Of a stretch of 64,000 bases of DNA, positions 42,401 through 50,460 are shown in pieces. Each line of letters starts with the position of its first letter. Position 1 is the stretch's first letter. The position numbers and the translations under genes were made by a program. The stretch comes from Stygiobacter sp. RIFOXYC2_FULL_38_25 (GTDB lineage: Bacteria > Bacteroidota > Ignavibacteria > Ignavibacteriales > Melioribacteraceae). The notes under the pieces were generated by a model. The model did no database searches. It had not been told where the DNA came from and was given only the letters and a program-made list of their open reading frames with translations. The stretch is from the NCBI GenBank assembly GCA_001803165.1, contig MHAZ01000001.1:186001-250000 (forward strand), written 5' to 3'.

Positions 42401-43384
42401 TGTGCCATGATCAAACTGTCTTGAGTAATTTCTGTTGCCGGTCTTAGCTTCATAATCAACATCAAATATTTTTATTGAGAACACATCCGCGTAATCGTTT
42501 GGATAGAAAAGGGAATCGTAGCGGTACTCAACCGGTTCGGAAACGATTGAGCGTGTTAATCTCTCTTTTAACTTTGTAATTCTTTTCGATGTAATCGAGT
42601 CTTGTTCTTTTTCAAGCTCGTTATACCTTTTTAGGTTGGAATAAACATTTATGAAACGATCATTGTCCTTAAACTTTGCTTGTAACTGCTGGGCTTTTTT
42701 AAGTGCAGGGCGAATCTGGAAAAGATGAAGCATAGATTCAAGCTCGATCAGTTCCGCTTCATTATCTTGCTGCTCTTCAAGAATCTTTCTTGCTAGAAGA
42801 AGAGAGAACCAAAACTCTTTGGCTTTTATTGCTTCGTAAGCTTGCTGGTGTGCAAATACCAAACCTTGTTCGGAAACAAGTTTTTTGATTTGAGAAATTG
42901 TTTTTGCTTTCTCAATCCAAGTGTGTAAATCTTTCCAATTTTTGTGTCTGCCTTCGTCTATAATTACAGCTAAATCAAGTGTTTGGCTTGCATCATCATA
43001 TTTATGGATTCCGGCGAGCGACCTTGCTTTGTTGAGATAAGACCAGGCTAAAGTTTCCTTCTGTTTATCTATGGATTGTTCAAGGTCGGCAATAGCGCCT
43101 TCAAAAATGCTCATGCGTGAAAGAAGATAAGCGCGGTAAACACGGGCTTTTACAGAATCACCTTTGAGCTCTACGGCAAGATTAGCAAACTCCATAGCTT
43201 TAACCGGATTACCATTCTCTAACTGAGCCCACGCCAAACAAATTGCTGCGTCGCTATCGTCCGGTCTTATTTGAAACACTTTTTCGGCTATTGGAAGTGC
43301 CAGCCTAAAGCGCCCATTCCAAAGGTGATCAAACGCCTCGGCTTGTAATCGGTTCAAATCCTCATCACTAGTAAAAAAGCTCAT
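39497..43384 (-). CDS. TPR protein with three CbbX/SpoVK-type AAA+ modules
   Basis: A 1295-residue protein. Residues 1-200 are TPR-like (ALPIAEKVFQIRPDDSDAAI, AWSYLNKARSLAGIHKYDDA), 200-440 a coiled-coil and beta region, then three AAA+ modules of the CbbX/EccA/SpoVK kind. Walker A GNPGTGKTT occurs near residues 503 and 788, and GNPGTGKRT near 1078. Modules 1 and 2 have the Walker B LFIDEAY and SRF arginine fingers. Module 3 has LFIREAS and PGIISYF, so its Asp and Arg finger are lost and it may be inactive. A TPR plus CbbX-like AAA layout recalls EccA of type VII secretion. It heads an operon with an ABC exporter. Client unknown. Confidence 0.9.
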   Translation of the reverse strand: MSFFTSDEDLNRLQAEAFDHLWNGRFRLALPIAEKVFQIRPDDSDAAICLAWAQLENGNPVKAMEFANLAVELKGDSVKARVYRAYLLSRMSIFEGAIADLEQSIDKQKETLAWSYLNKARSLAGIHKYDDASQTLDLAVIIDEGRHKNWKDLHTWIEKAKTISQIKKLVSEQGLVFAHQQAYEAIKAKEFWFSLLLARKILEEQQDNEAELIELESMLHLFQIRPALKKAQQLQAKFKDNDRFINVYSNLKRYNELEKEQDSITSKRITKLKERLTRSIVSEPVEYRYDSLFYPNDYADVFSIKIFDVDYEAKTGNRNYSRQFDHGTIKFGAEIIFNNHFYQKDEKRLDGFAVWYFNDFETYRNNFQINVKKDWDSVIYVQTWGKSKLAKNGQAKVEIYLSNFKVAERYFVINTTVVAEEPERQKEISAPPGKKTFDETTERTREPRKVRPLNELLAELNSFTGLSNIKEAVKNFVSYLEFLKERKRLGLKAEDNISINAVFLGNPGTGKTTIARMLGDIFYAMGILQNGHVVEVDRSALVGEYVGQTAQKTEKLINDAIGGVLFIDEAYTLVKKGATNDFGQEAIDILLKRMEDRKGEFVVIVAGYTDEMNSFMNSNPGLKSRFTHTFVFEDYTPDELILIFEDLLKKEDYILDKSAKEILKKEFMSLYRARDKSFGNARLIRKLFENAKVNLSKICVVLPEDKRTKEAMTTFTEEVINKSFAKSSGKEVYIPINEEQLTEALEELNSLVGLTSLKKEVEDMVKLARFFNEQGEDIKKVFSEHILFLGNPGTGKTTVARIIGKIYSSLGILPKGHLVETDRQGLVAGFVGQTAEKTKSMVDSAIGGMLFIDEAYALAKQGDSGSDFGKEAIDILLKRMEDDRGKFIVIAAGYTEEMQKFVSSNPGIQSRFSKSFSFEDYAPNELIEIVRRSTHRENKKLSKEAEDKLKKHFEYVYKTRDKKFGNARIVRNILDSVKQKTLLRIADIPVSERTDEKLNTIELSDINEVLIREVEARTYEVKGDPLVLQNEINELNNLVGLENVKQEVFKLISFAKISQLKKEKGLQSLERNLHSIFIGNPGTGKRTVSKLMNKIFKELGVLQKGHILEVDRSDFIASYQDQTTIKTEKLLQQALGGTLFIREASSLFRDDDPFGAEAVETIIKRMDDSKGKFVLILSGTPGEMRKMIDSHPGIISYFPNIFTFDDYNPRQLLAIASSIAEKNGYNLDEGALQELLDRFDKLYHARTEIFQNGIIARNMLYSAITNQEERIFSIYEKADVDLKTIILEDIEKISI

Positions 43385-43522
43385 TTCAATAGGGATTCAT
43401 TCATAATTTATTTTCGGGATTTAATATAAGAAGTTAAGTGCATTATCTAAATAACTTATAATATATCTGCCAGAACTTTTCTATAATTTATCCGTCTAAA
43501 ACTTCAAAAGGTGGAGAAAATT

Positions 43523-44170
43523 ATGAAAAATAGAATGTTGTTGGCTGCGCTTCTGGCTTTAGTTACATTTAGCGCATGCACAGTTTGGGGGATACGCGGA
43601 AACGGCAGAATGAAAGAGCAAAACCGAAACGTTGAAGAGTTTACTAGAATAGATGCCGGCGGAGCTTTTAGTATAAATGTATATGTTGGCAAGGCACCAT
43701 CGCTTCGTATCTCTGCTGAAGAAAACCTTCTTCAGTACATTAAAACATCCGTAAAAGGTGGAACGCTCTACATAGATACCAAAAAGAATCTAAATCCTAA
43801 AAAGGAAATTACAATTGATATAACTACACCAAGCTTAAGCGCTTTGGAAGCATCCGGCGCCAATAACGTTGATGTAGTTGGCATAAATGAAAAAGAGTTT
43901 ACGGTTAATTTGAGTGGTGCCGGTAATGTTGATTTGAAAGGGATTGCCGAAAAAGTTAGAGCGGAGTTATCCGGTGCCGGCAACATAGATGCGAAAGAAC
44001 TTAAAGCTAAAGAGTGCTACATCTGTGTAAGCGGTGCGGCTAGTGCTGATGTCTTCGCAAAAGAATATCTGGATGCTTCAGTTTCCGGAGTTGGTTCTAT
44101 TGATTATTACGGCAATCCGGAAAAGACCAGAACAAATGTTTCCGGTGTTGGTTCTATTACAAGAAAATAA
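43523..44170 (+). CDS. Head GIN domain (DUF2807) lipoprotein
   Basis: A 215-residue exported lipoprotein: signal MKNRMLLAALLALVTFSAC with lipobox Cys at residue 19. A DUF2807 head-GIN repeat structure follows: GGAFSINVYVGKAPSLRISA, LSALEASGANNVDV, LSGAGNVDLKGIAE, LSGAGNIDAKELKA, VSGVGSIDYYGNP. It forms a beta-helix-like adhesin or cell-envelope domain common in Bacteroidota and relatives. The frame is open from GTG 43511, but GGTGGAG at 43510-43516 serves as ribosome binding site for ATG 43523. A TATAAT hexamer at 43482-43487 may be its -10. It is divergent from the AAA+ gene and followed by a terminator. Confidence 0.9.
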   Translation: MKNRMLLAALLALVTFSACTVWGIRGNGRMKEQNRNVEEFTRIDAGGAFSINVYVGKAPSLRISAEENLLQYIKTSVKGGTLYIDTKKNLNPKKEITIDITTPSLSALEASGANNVDVVGINEKEFTVNLSGAGNVDLKGIAEKVRAELSGAGNIDAKELKAKECYICVSGAASADVFAKEYLDASVSGVGSIDYYGNPEKTRTNVSGVGSITRK

Positions 44171-44188
44171 ATTTGTGTTACTTCCTTG

Positions 44189-44226
44189 TAAAGCGGAGTT
44201 GGCTTTTGCCGGTTCCGCTTTTTTAT
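44189..44226 (+). terminator. Rho-independent terminator
   Basis: AAAGCGGAGTTGGC / GCCGGTTCCGCTTT pairs over 14 positions (three G-U) with a TTTT loop and a following T run. Confidence 0.85.
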
Positions 44227-44321
44227 TAGTAACTACTGTTTTTGGTTTTTATCTTACCTAAAACTATTTTACATCAACAAAATTAAATACTCAAAAGAAA
44301 TCATATTTGTTAGGAGAAATA

Positions 44322-44831
44322 ATGGCTGCTAAACCGGTTGTAGGAATTATAATGGGGAGCGATTCCGATTTACCAGTAATGGAAAAAGCGTTTGATGTTT
44401 GCAAAGAGTTTTCAGTCCCGTTTGAAGTAAGAATCATTTCCGCTCACAGAACACCATTAGTAATGAAAGAATACGCGGAAACAGCTATTAAGCGTGGGCT
44501 AAAAGTTATTATTGCCGGTGCCGGAGGTGCAGCACATTTAGCCGGTGTTGCTGCCTCATTTACAATTCTTCCTATTATCGGTGTGCCGGTACAAAGTAAG
44601 TCCTTAAATGGACTTGATTCACTTCTCTCGATGGTGCAGATGCCTCCAGGTGTGCCGGTTGCAACTGTAGCAATTGATGGCGCGAAGAATGCCGCGTTGT
44701 TGGCTGTTCAAATTCTTGCGCTTTCAGATAAAGTGCTGGCTAAGAAGTTTTCCGATTACAAAGTGAAGATGGAAAAGGAAGTAATTGCGAAGGACAAAGC
44801 TGCTACGAATAAGTATAAAGTGGAGTTGTAG
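44322..44831 (+). CDS. purE: N5-carboxyaminoimidazole ribonucleotide mutase, class I
   Basis: A 169-residue Pur[21 protein letters not shown] at the start with the SDSD phosphate loop, [18 protein letters not shown] with the catalytic His, and [15 protein letters not shown]. It interconverts N5-CAIR and CAIR in purine synthesis. ATG 44322 has TTAGGAGAAA 5 bases upstream; the TTG further upstream is not needed. The 3' third (from about 44650) has a decayed second copy at 49271-49443, which brackets about 4.6 kb of DNA. purK is not adjacent. Confidence 0.96.
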   Translation: MAAKPVVGIIMGSDSDLPVMEKAFDVCKEFSVPFEVRIISAHRTPLVMKEYAETAIKRGLKVIIAGAGGAAHLAGVAASFTILPIIGVPVQSKSLNGLDSLLSMVQMPPGVPVATVAIDGAKNAALLAVQILALSDKVLAKKFSDYKVKMEKEVIAKDKAATNKYKVEL

Positions 44832-45136
44832 GGTGTCAGTAACGAGAAATGGTCTTATATAGTGTATTTGTAGCGTAGTTGAGATTTGATTTATAGGATT
44901 GTTTGTAGTTTTAGAACGATTTAACATCTTTAAAAACACATATCAAGTAGTAGAATCAGAACTCGGATTAATTAAGACAGTTATGATTCTGATGATCTTA
45001 ATTAATAACTCACCTTACGCGATTACATTGTCAATTGTTATTCGAATGTTATGACAAACGCTTAACTTCACTTATCTATAAAAGAAATTCATAGGACAAA
45101 TTCGCTATTAAAAGGATTTCATAAAGGTTAGATCAA
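44832..45136. other. Intergenic region between purE and the HD-domain gene (305 bases)
   Basis: No ORF with coding character. It contains a 10-bp inverted repeat ATTAATTAAG (44967-44976) / CTTAATTAAT (44997-45006) and an interleaved ATCAGAA / TTCTGAT pair (44955-44961, 44987-44993); these could be a regulatory hairpin. It is very AT-rich. I see no second copy of any repeat in it that would suggest CRISPR. Confidence 0.5.
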
Positions 45137-45706
45137 ATGGAAGAAGAAATTATTAAAAGATCACTTGATTTTATTCGCCAAACAGAACGGCTAAAGAATG
45201 TTTTACGAAGTGCACACACTTCCAACGGTAGGAAGGAGAGCACAGCAGAACATACTTGGCGGCTATGTCTTATGGCAATGGTTTTTGAAAAAGAGTTTAA
45301 GGATATAGATTTTTCCAGACTTTTAAAGATTTGTGTTATTCACGATCTTGGCGAAGCAATTAATGGTGATATACCGGCAGTTGAGCAATCGGGAAAAGTT
45401 AATAAATCCAATCAAGAACGTGCAGACTTAATAACACTGTTAAAATCATTGCCAAATGAACAAAGAGAATATTTTTTGTCTCTTTGGGATGAATATGAAA
45501 ATGCAAGTTCACAAGAAGCAAGACTTGTAAAAGGGCTTGATAAGCTTGAAACAATAATTCAGCATAATCAAGGACTAAACCCGGAGGATTTTAATTACGA
45601 GTTCAATTTAACTTATGGACAAAAGCACACCGAAACTTTCCCTTTATTAAATTCTATTCGGAAAATTATAGATGAGGAAACAAAACTGAGAGCAAATAAA
45701 AGCTAG
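45137..45706 (+). CDS. HD-domain phosphohydrolase (YfbR/HDDC2-like nucleotidase)
   Basis: A 189-residue HD hydrolase. RKESTAEHTWRLCLMA gives the first His, CVIHDLGEAINGDIP the HD pair and following acidic residues, and LVKGLDKLETIIQHNQG the final Asp. This matches the HDDC2/YfbR group, 5'-deoxynucleotidases acting on dAMP and other dNMPs. The next gene is an adenosine deaminase, 45 bases downstream in the same direction, giving a likely two-step dAMP to deoxyinosine salvage or disposal route. It lies in the segment bracketed by the purE 3' duplication. Confidence 0.88.
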   Translation: MEEEIIKRSLDFIRQTERLKNVLRSAHTSNGRKESTAEHTWRLCLMAMVFEKEFKDIDFSRLLKICVIHDLGEAINGDIPAVEQSGKVNKSNQERADLITLLKSLPNEQREYFLSLWDEYENASSQEARLVKGLDKLETIIQHNQGLNPEDFNYEFNLTYGQKHTETFPLLNSIRKIIDEETKLRANKS

Positions 45707-45751
45707 AACTATTTTCTTATTATGAACTACTACTGTCATTAGGAACTAAAC

Positions 45752-46774
45752 ATGGACAAATCAATTCTTCAATTATTACCTAAGATTGAACTTCATCTTC
45801 ATTTAGATTGCTCATTAAGCTATGACGTGGTAAAAAAACTTAATCCCCAGATAAATTATACTCACTATAAAAACAATTTTATTGCCCCCGAAAAATGTTT
45901 AAATCTTGGAGATTTTCTTAGATGCACTAATGGGGGTATTGATCTAATGCAAACTGAGGTTGGCTTAAAAGAAGTTGTTAAAGATTTATTTGTTCAGCTT
46001 AAAAAAGAAAATGTCATCTATTCAGAAATTCGTTTTGCACCACTACAGCATATAAACGGTGGTATAGCTGCGGAAGAGGTTGTGCAGATTGTTGCTGACA
46101 CTGCTAAAGAATGTATTAGTTCTACCGGTATAAAGGCTGGAATTATTTTGTGTACACTAAGGCATTACAATGAAGAGCAGAGTCTTCAGACTGTGAAACT
46201 TGTTGAAAAATTTATTAAGAACTCCGTAATTGTCGGATTTGACATTGCAGCAAATGAGGCCGGTTTCCCAATTGACTCACATAAAAAAGCATTTGAGTAT
46301 GCTGTAAAAAAAGATATCCCAAGAACTGCTCATGCCGGTGAAGCTAAAGGTGCTGAAAGTGTTTGGGAAACAATAAAATATTTTTCTCCTCAAAGAATTG
46401 GTCACGGCGTAAGAAGTATTGAAGATGATACACTAATAGAATATTTAATCAAAAAGAACATTCATTTAGAAGTTTGCCCATCATGTAACGTTCAAATTAA
46501 TGTTTTTGATAATTTTTCTGATCATCCTATAAATAATTTATATAACTCAGGTGTTTCGGTTGGAATTAATACCGATGCTAGGTCGCTGGTAAATGTTTCT
46601 TTATCCGATGAATATTTAAAACTAATTGAAACATTTGGTTGGGGCTATAAACATTTTTATTCTTGCAATAAAAATGCATTATCAGCTTCATTTCTTGAGG
46701 ATAGTGACAAAACAATACTAAGAGAAAAGCTTGATACTTTTTTTGTGCAAAATTCAATTCTTTGGCAAGAGTAA
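45752..46774 (+). CDS. add: Adenosine deaminase
   Basis: A 340-residue TIM-barrel zinc deaminase. Ligands and catalytic residues are in IELHLHLDCSLSY (two His), FDIAANEAGFP, RTAHAGEAKG (His and catalytic Glu), RIGHGVRS, and INTDARS (Asp-Asp replaced by Asp-Ala at the second site, seen also in some adenosine-deaminase-like proteins). LDCS replaces the usual LDGS. It removes the amino group from adenosine or deoxyadenosine. Length is normal. Coupled with the HD nucleotidase upstream. Adenine deaminase-like or modified-nucleoside deaminases are alternatives because of the Asp to Ala change. Confidence 0.88.
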   Translation: MDKSILQLLPKIELHLHLDCSLSYDVVKKLNPQINYTHYKNNFIAPEKCLNLGDFLRCTNGGIDLMQTEVGLKEVVKDLFVQLKKENVIYSEIRFAPLQHINGGIAAEEVVQIVADTAKECISSTGIKAGIILCTLRHYNEEQSLQTVKLVEKFIKNSVIVGFDIAANEAGFPIDSHKKAFEYAVKKDIPRTAHAGEAKGAESVWETIKYFSPQRIGHGVRSIEDDTLIEYLIKKNIHLEVCPSCNVQINVFDNFSDHPINNLYNSGVSVGINTDARSLVNVSLSDEYLKLIETFGWGYKHFYSCNKNALSASFLEDSDKTILREKLDTFFVQNSILWQE

Positions 46775-46887
46775 ATTATAGTTAAAGTGATAACTCAATG
46801 AAGCATGAACTTTTGAGATGTGGACTTAGGATTTGATATTTTGGTGACGTAACGCTATGTTGCAAAAAGTAATAAGAGTATTAAAAG

Positions 46888-47127
46888 ATGCAAGCCATAA
46901 GACAACGGGAAAGTGTGGTTGATAAAAAAAACACAGTGGAAATTCCGGATAGCTTTGGAAATGAAGTTGAAATAATTGTCCTATCCGGTGCAGACGAGAA
47001 ATCGAATATTTATGCTGATAGTGAGTTGCAAAACAAAGAGAACAAAATTTGGTCTGAACTCACGGCAAAAGAATTTCTTCCCGGTTATTCAGATGATGAT
47101 TCAATTTATGATAAAAGTGAATCCTAA
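46888..47127 (+). CDS. Antitoxin-like small protein without a toxin
   Basis: A 79-residue protein: VVDKKNTVEIPDSFGNEVEI resembles the swapped-hairpin or short N-terminal segment of type II antitoxins, and the C-terminus WSELTAKEFLPGYSDDDSIY is the recurrent acidic tail ending in DDxIYD seen in antitoxins placed before MazF/PemK-type or PIN toxins. The usual overlapping toxin gene is missing: the frame beginning at ATG 47108 inside its 3' end stops after 12 codons (47108-47146). It is thus an orphan antitoxin or a remnant. It lies in the purE-bracketed segment. Confidence 0.6.
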   Translation: MQAIRQRESVVDKKNTVEIPDSFGNEVEIIVLSGADEKSNIYADSELQNKENKIWSELTAKEFLPGYSDDDSIYDKSES

Positions 47128-47206
47128 CAATTCAGTATTATTGTGATAGAACTATTCAATCAAATTTTTGGTAAAAATAACTATTCGACAAAATTTGGAT
47201 TTGAAA

Positions 47207-49186
47207 ATGAATGAAAAGAGTCAATCAACTATTTCACTTCTTAATGCGATAATTGAATCAACAGCAGATGGTATTTTAGTAGTCTCAAACGATGGTCGTG
47301 TTCTAAGAGCAAATAAGAAATTCCAAAAGCTGTGGAATATTCCAGATTCCTTGTTGCAATTGAAAGACGATAATAAATTATTGGATTTCATTTTAGATCA
47401 GCTGATCCAGCCGGAATTATTTATTAAAAAAGTTCAAGAGTTATATAGTAATCCTGACGAAGAAAGTTATGATGAAATCACGTTCAAGGATGGAAGGATA
47501 TATGAAAGATATTCGACTTCATACAAAATGGAAAATAATACTCTTGGACGGGTTTGGAGTTTTAGAGATGTAACTGAACAAAAGAGAACGGAAGAAACAC
47601 TAAGGAAGGAAAGGATATTATTCAGAACGATCATTGATAATCTTCCCGATGCTATTTATGCAAAAGATTCTGAATTTAAAAAGACTTTGGCTAATACTGC
47701 CGATATTCGAAACATGGGTGCTGCTTGTGAAGCCGAAGTACTAGGTAAAACAGATTTTGAATTTTTCGATCCAGAATCAGCACATGCATTTTACAATGAT
47801 GATAAAACGATTGTTGATACCGGTAAGCCGGTTCTTAACCGCGAAGAAAGTTTTACTGATAAGGAAGGACATAGAAATTGGTTGTTAACCACAAAGCTTC
47901 CTTTGATTGATTCCACTGGAAAAATTACGGGGATAATAGGAGTAGGAAGGGATATCACTTTAAGAAAAAAGAATGAACTGATCCGCGAAGCCCTTTATGA
48001 TATTTCTGAAGCGGTGTTAATTACAACCGACATGAACACACTTTATAAAAAAATTCACGAAGCCGTTACTATTCTTATGCCGGCAAAAAATTTCTTTATT
48101 GCTTTGTACGACGATCAAAAGAATGTTCTATCGTTCCCATATATGGTGGATGAGTACGACCCGCCATTTGCCTCAAAACCTCTTGGAAACGGCTTGACCG
48201 AATATGTTTTACGAAAAGGTGAATCTGTATTAATTGATGCACAAAAGGATTTAGAGCTTCGCGCAACTGGAGAAGCCCAAGTAGTCGGAACACCAGCTGC
48301 AATTTGGTTAGGCGTACCTCTAAAAGATGAGAAAAAAATCTTGGGAGTGATAGTTGTTCAAGACTATGATAATCCAAAAGCTTACGGTTTTGATGAAATG
48401 CAATTGCTAGGCTTTATTTCCGGGCAAATAGCACATGCGATATCAAGGAAGAGGGATGCTGAGGCAATAGAAAAATATGTTGCTGAATTAAATGATCTTA
48501 ATAAAACAAAGGATAAATTCTTCTCAATCATTGCTCACGATTTAAAGAATCCATTTGTTACACTGCTCGGTTTCTCCGAAATCTTACTAAGCGATTTTAA
48601 GGAATTGCAAAGTGAAGAAGTTCTTTATTATATCAGTGAAATGAAGAAATCGGCAGATCTATCGCATAGTCTTCTCCAAAACTTATTGCAGTGGTCGCGC
48701 TCGCAAACGGGGAAAATAGAATATCATCCCCAGCAATTGGAATTAAAAAATGTTATTCGGCAAAATATTTTACTTGTGAATAAATCGGCAGAGAAAAAAA
48801 GCATTAACATAATGAATAATATTCAAGCAGAGTTAAAAGTAAAAGCCGATGAAGATATGTTGAATACAATTGTTCGGAATCTTCTTACCAATGCAATAAA
48901 ATTTACTTCAAAAGAAGGAATCATTTCTGTTGATGCGAGCTCTCAATATGGGTGTGCAGAAATACGGATAAAAGATAGCGGCATTGGAATGAATGAAGAA
49001 ACTGTTAATAAATTATTTCGAATAGATGTAACTCACTCAACATCAGGAACAGAAAACGAAACTGGTACCGGGTTAGGATTATTGCTTTGTAAGGAGTTTA
49101 TTGAAAAGCACGGCGGTAAAATTTGGGTTGAGAGTAAGGAGAATGTTGGATCCACATTTCACTTTACATTGCCACAGAAGGAATAG
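47207..49186 (+). CDS. PAS-PAS-GAF sensor histidine kinase
   Basis: A 659-residue cytosolic kinase. PAS 1 at about 10-115 (LLNAIIESTADGILVVSNDG), PAS 2 at about 140-255 (ILFRTIIDNLPDAIYAKDSE, PLIDSTGKITGIIGVGRDIT), GAF at about 275-420 (PAKNFFIALYDDQKNVLSFP), HisKA with phospho-acceptor His in FFSIIAHDLKNPFVTLLGFS, and the HATPase domain (RNLLTNAIKFT, IKDSGIGM, TGTGLGLLLCKEFI). No membrane segment. The frame is open from TTG 47168; ATG 47207 is preferred, but no clear ribosome binding site supports either. No response regulator is adjacent. Last intact gene before the purE remnant. Confidence 0.9.
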   Translation: MNEKSQSTISLLNAIIESTADGILVVSNDGRVLRANKKFQKLWNIPDSLLQLKDDNKLLDFILDQLIQPELFIKKVQELYSNPDEESYDEITFKDGRIYERYSTSYKMENNTLGRVWSFRDVTEQKRTEETLRKERILFRTIIDNLPDAIYAKDSEFKKTLANTADIRNMGAACEAEVLGKTDFEFFDPESAHAFYNDDKTIVDTGKPVLNREESFTDKEGHRNWLLTTKLPLIDSTGKITGIIGVGRDITLRKKNELIREALYDISEAVLITTDMNTLYKKIHEAVTILMPAKNFFIALYDDQKNVLSFPYMVDEYDPPFASKPLGNGLTEYVLRKGESVLIDAQKDLELRATGEAQVVGTPAAIWLGVPLKDEKKILGVIVVQDYDNPKAYGFDEMQLLGFISGQIAHAISRKRDAEAIEKYVAELNDLNKTKDKFFSIIAHDLKNPFVTLLGFSEILLSDFKELQSEEVLYYISEMKKSADLSHSLLQNLLQWSRSQTGKIEYHPQQLELKNVIRQNILLVNKSAEKKSINIMNNIQAELKVKADEDMLNTIVRNLLTNAIKFTSKEGIISVDASSQYGCAEIRIKDSGIGMNEETVNKLFRIDVTHSTSGTENETGTGLGLLLCKEFIEKHGGKIWVESKENVGSTFHFTLPQKE

Positions 49187-49270
49187 ACGGTAGTATATAA
49201 TCAAGTAATTATTAAATCCACATGCTGCCAATACAGCATTAATATGATCGCCATCTTTTAGTATTAATGG

Positions 49271-49443
49271 TCGGAGTTCCGGTTGAAACTGTAGCAATTA
49301 ATTGATGGCGCTAAGAACGCCGCGTTGTTTGCTGTTCAAATTCTTGTGCTTTCAGATAAAATGCTGGTTAAGAAGTTCTCCGATTACAAAGTGAAGATGG
49401 AAAAGGAAGTTATAGCGAAGGACAAAGCGGCTACTAAGAGATA
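49271..49443 (+). pseudogene. Decayed duplicate of the purE 3' end
   Basis: This stretch is closely similar to purE bases from about 44651 to 44821 (shared words such as GACAAAGC, TTCAGATAAA, GATTACAAAGTGAAGATGG). A 4-base insertion (ATTA, near 49300) breaks the frame, and several substitutions and a shortened tail (CTACTAAGAGATAG) follow. No start codon or upstream part of purE is present. It is therefore a non-functional direct copy located 4.6 kb from the intact gene. Confidence 0.9.
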
Positions 49444-49559
49444 GCAGTTATGAAGTAAGAAGTACGGATTATGATTTACGATTTAAGCTAAAGCCAGCTA
49501 GCTGATACATGCTTACCTTAAAGGTTATTAAATAACAGATAAAGTTGTGGAGGAGGAAA

Positions 49560-49910
49560 ATGGAAAAAGTAGGAAACAAAGACACGGTTTACACCAAACA
49601 ATTTTTAGTCCCGGAAAACGAAAGGGTCTATTTTGACACACATGTTGAAGGGTGGTTAGTAAAAATTAGTGTCCATTTTGAAATAGCTTCAAATAAGAAC
49701 AATGAACTCCGTGTCGAGACTGACAAGGATATCGCAAAAATAATTTTGACCAATTGGAATAATTCATTAGGTACAGCAACAATTTCGCCTATACCAATTG
49801 GGAAACACGCAAACGGTAAAACATTGTTTTTCATGCTTGCTAATTATGGAATCGGCAAAACAAATTATTTATCAATTCAACTTCTTTTGGGAGGACTAGA
49901 TGCCAAATGA
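49560..49910 (+). CDS. Hypothetical protein, 116 residues
   Basis: ATG 49560 is preceded by a very strong site, GGAGGAGG. The protein (KDTVYTKQFLVPENERVYFD, LVKISVHFEIASNKNNELRV, KTNYLSIQLLLGGLDAK) is probably all-beta, with no signal peptide or membrane helix. It overlaps the next gene by 11 bases, so the two are likely a functional pair. I do not recognise a family. It lies just beyond the purE remnant. Confidence 0.65.
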   Translation: MEKVGNKDTVYTKQFLVPENERVYFDTHVEGWLVKISVHFEIASNKNNELRVETDKDIAKIILTNWNNSLGTATISPIPIGKHANGKTLFFMLANYGIGKTNYLSIQLLLGGLDAK

Positions 49911-50271
49911 AACCGCGCAAGGTGAATTGATCAAGGAAACAATTCAAGTTGGTGCTGTACATTCAAATCTGACAGCAGAGGTTGTGAAAATTACTACCGA
50001 TAAATTGAAACTAATTTTAACCCAACATTTATCAAATATTGAAAAGAGAAAAGAATGGTTGACCCCACTGAGTTTGCTTATTGCTCTGTTAATCATTTTC
50101 CCCACAACTGAATTCAAAGATTCTTTATCAATAAAAGCTGCGACTTGGCAAGCATTTTTCTTGATGATTTCGGTACTAACAATAATATGGCTAATATTTT
50201 CATCTATTAAAGCTATGAAAGCCAAAAGTGTTGATGACCTTATTAAGTTAATTAAATCAGATAATAACTAA
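49900..50271 (+). CDS. Hypothetical two-helix membrane protein, 123 residues
   Basis: A soluble amphipathic N-terminal half (residues 1-55, including VKITTDKLKLILTQHLSNIE) is followed by two membrane helices, LTPLSLLIALLIIFPTT and AFFLMISVLTIIWLIFSSI, and a short charged tail. ATG 49900 lies inside the end of the preceding gene (11-base overlap). Family and function are unknown. A small beta protein paired with a two-helix membrane protein is the architecture of some toxin or defence effector pairs, but there is no motif to prove this. Confidence 0.65.
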   Translation: MPNETAQGELIKETIQVGAVHSNLTAEVVKITTDKLKLILTQHLSNIEKRKEWLTPLSLLIALLIIFPTTEFKDSLSIKAATWQAFFLMISVLTIIWLIFSSIKAMKAKSVDDLIKLIKSDNN

Positions 50272-50276
50272 GACTT

Positions 50277-50313
50277 TGGCAAAGTAACGTGATGTTTTTT
50301 TGCCATTCTTTTT
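50277..50313 (+). terminator. Weak terminator-like hairpin
   Basis: TGGCAAA (50277-50283) / TTTGCCA (50299-50305) with a 15-base loop and following TTCTTTTT, six bases after the two-helix membrane protein gene. Confidence 0.45.
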
Positions 50314-50460
50314 AATTAGCCACATTTGTCTATAGTATATATTTGATCATTACAAGTATTTCGGTATTGAGAAGGCTTTTTCTACAGTTCCAATTTACAT
50401 ACGGAATCTAATTGGTGGAACTAATATGTGAATAATTTTAACAGAGCTCATTAATTAAAA

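Noticed and set aside
44832-45136. Possible CRISPR repeat in the purE downstream region
   Set aside because: The stretch has CRISPR-like words (GTTTGTAGTTTTAGAAC type) but only one copy; no spacer-repeat periodicity and no cas genes.
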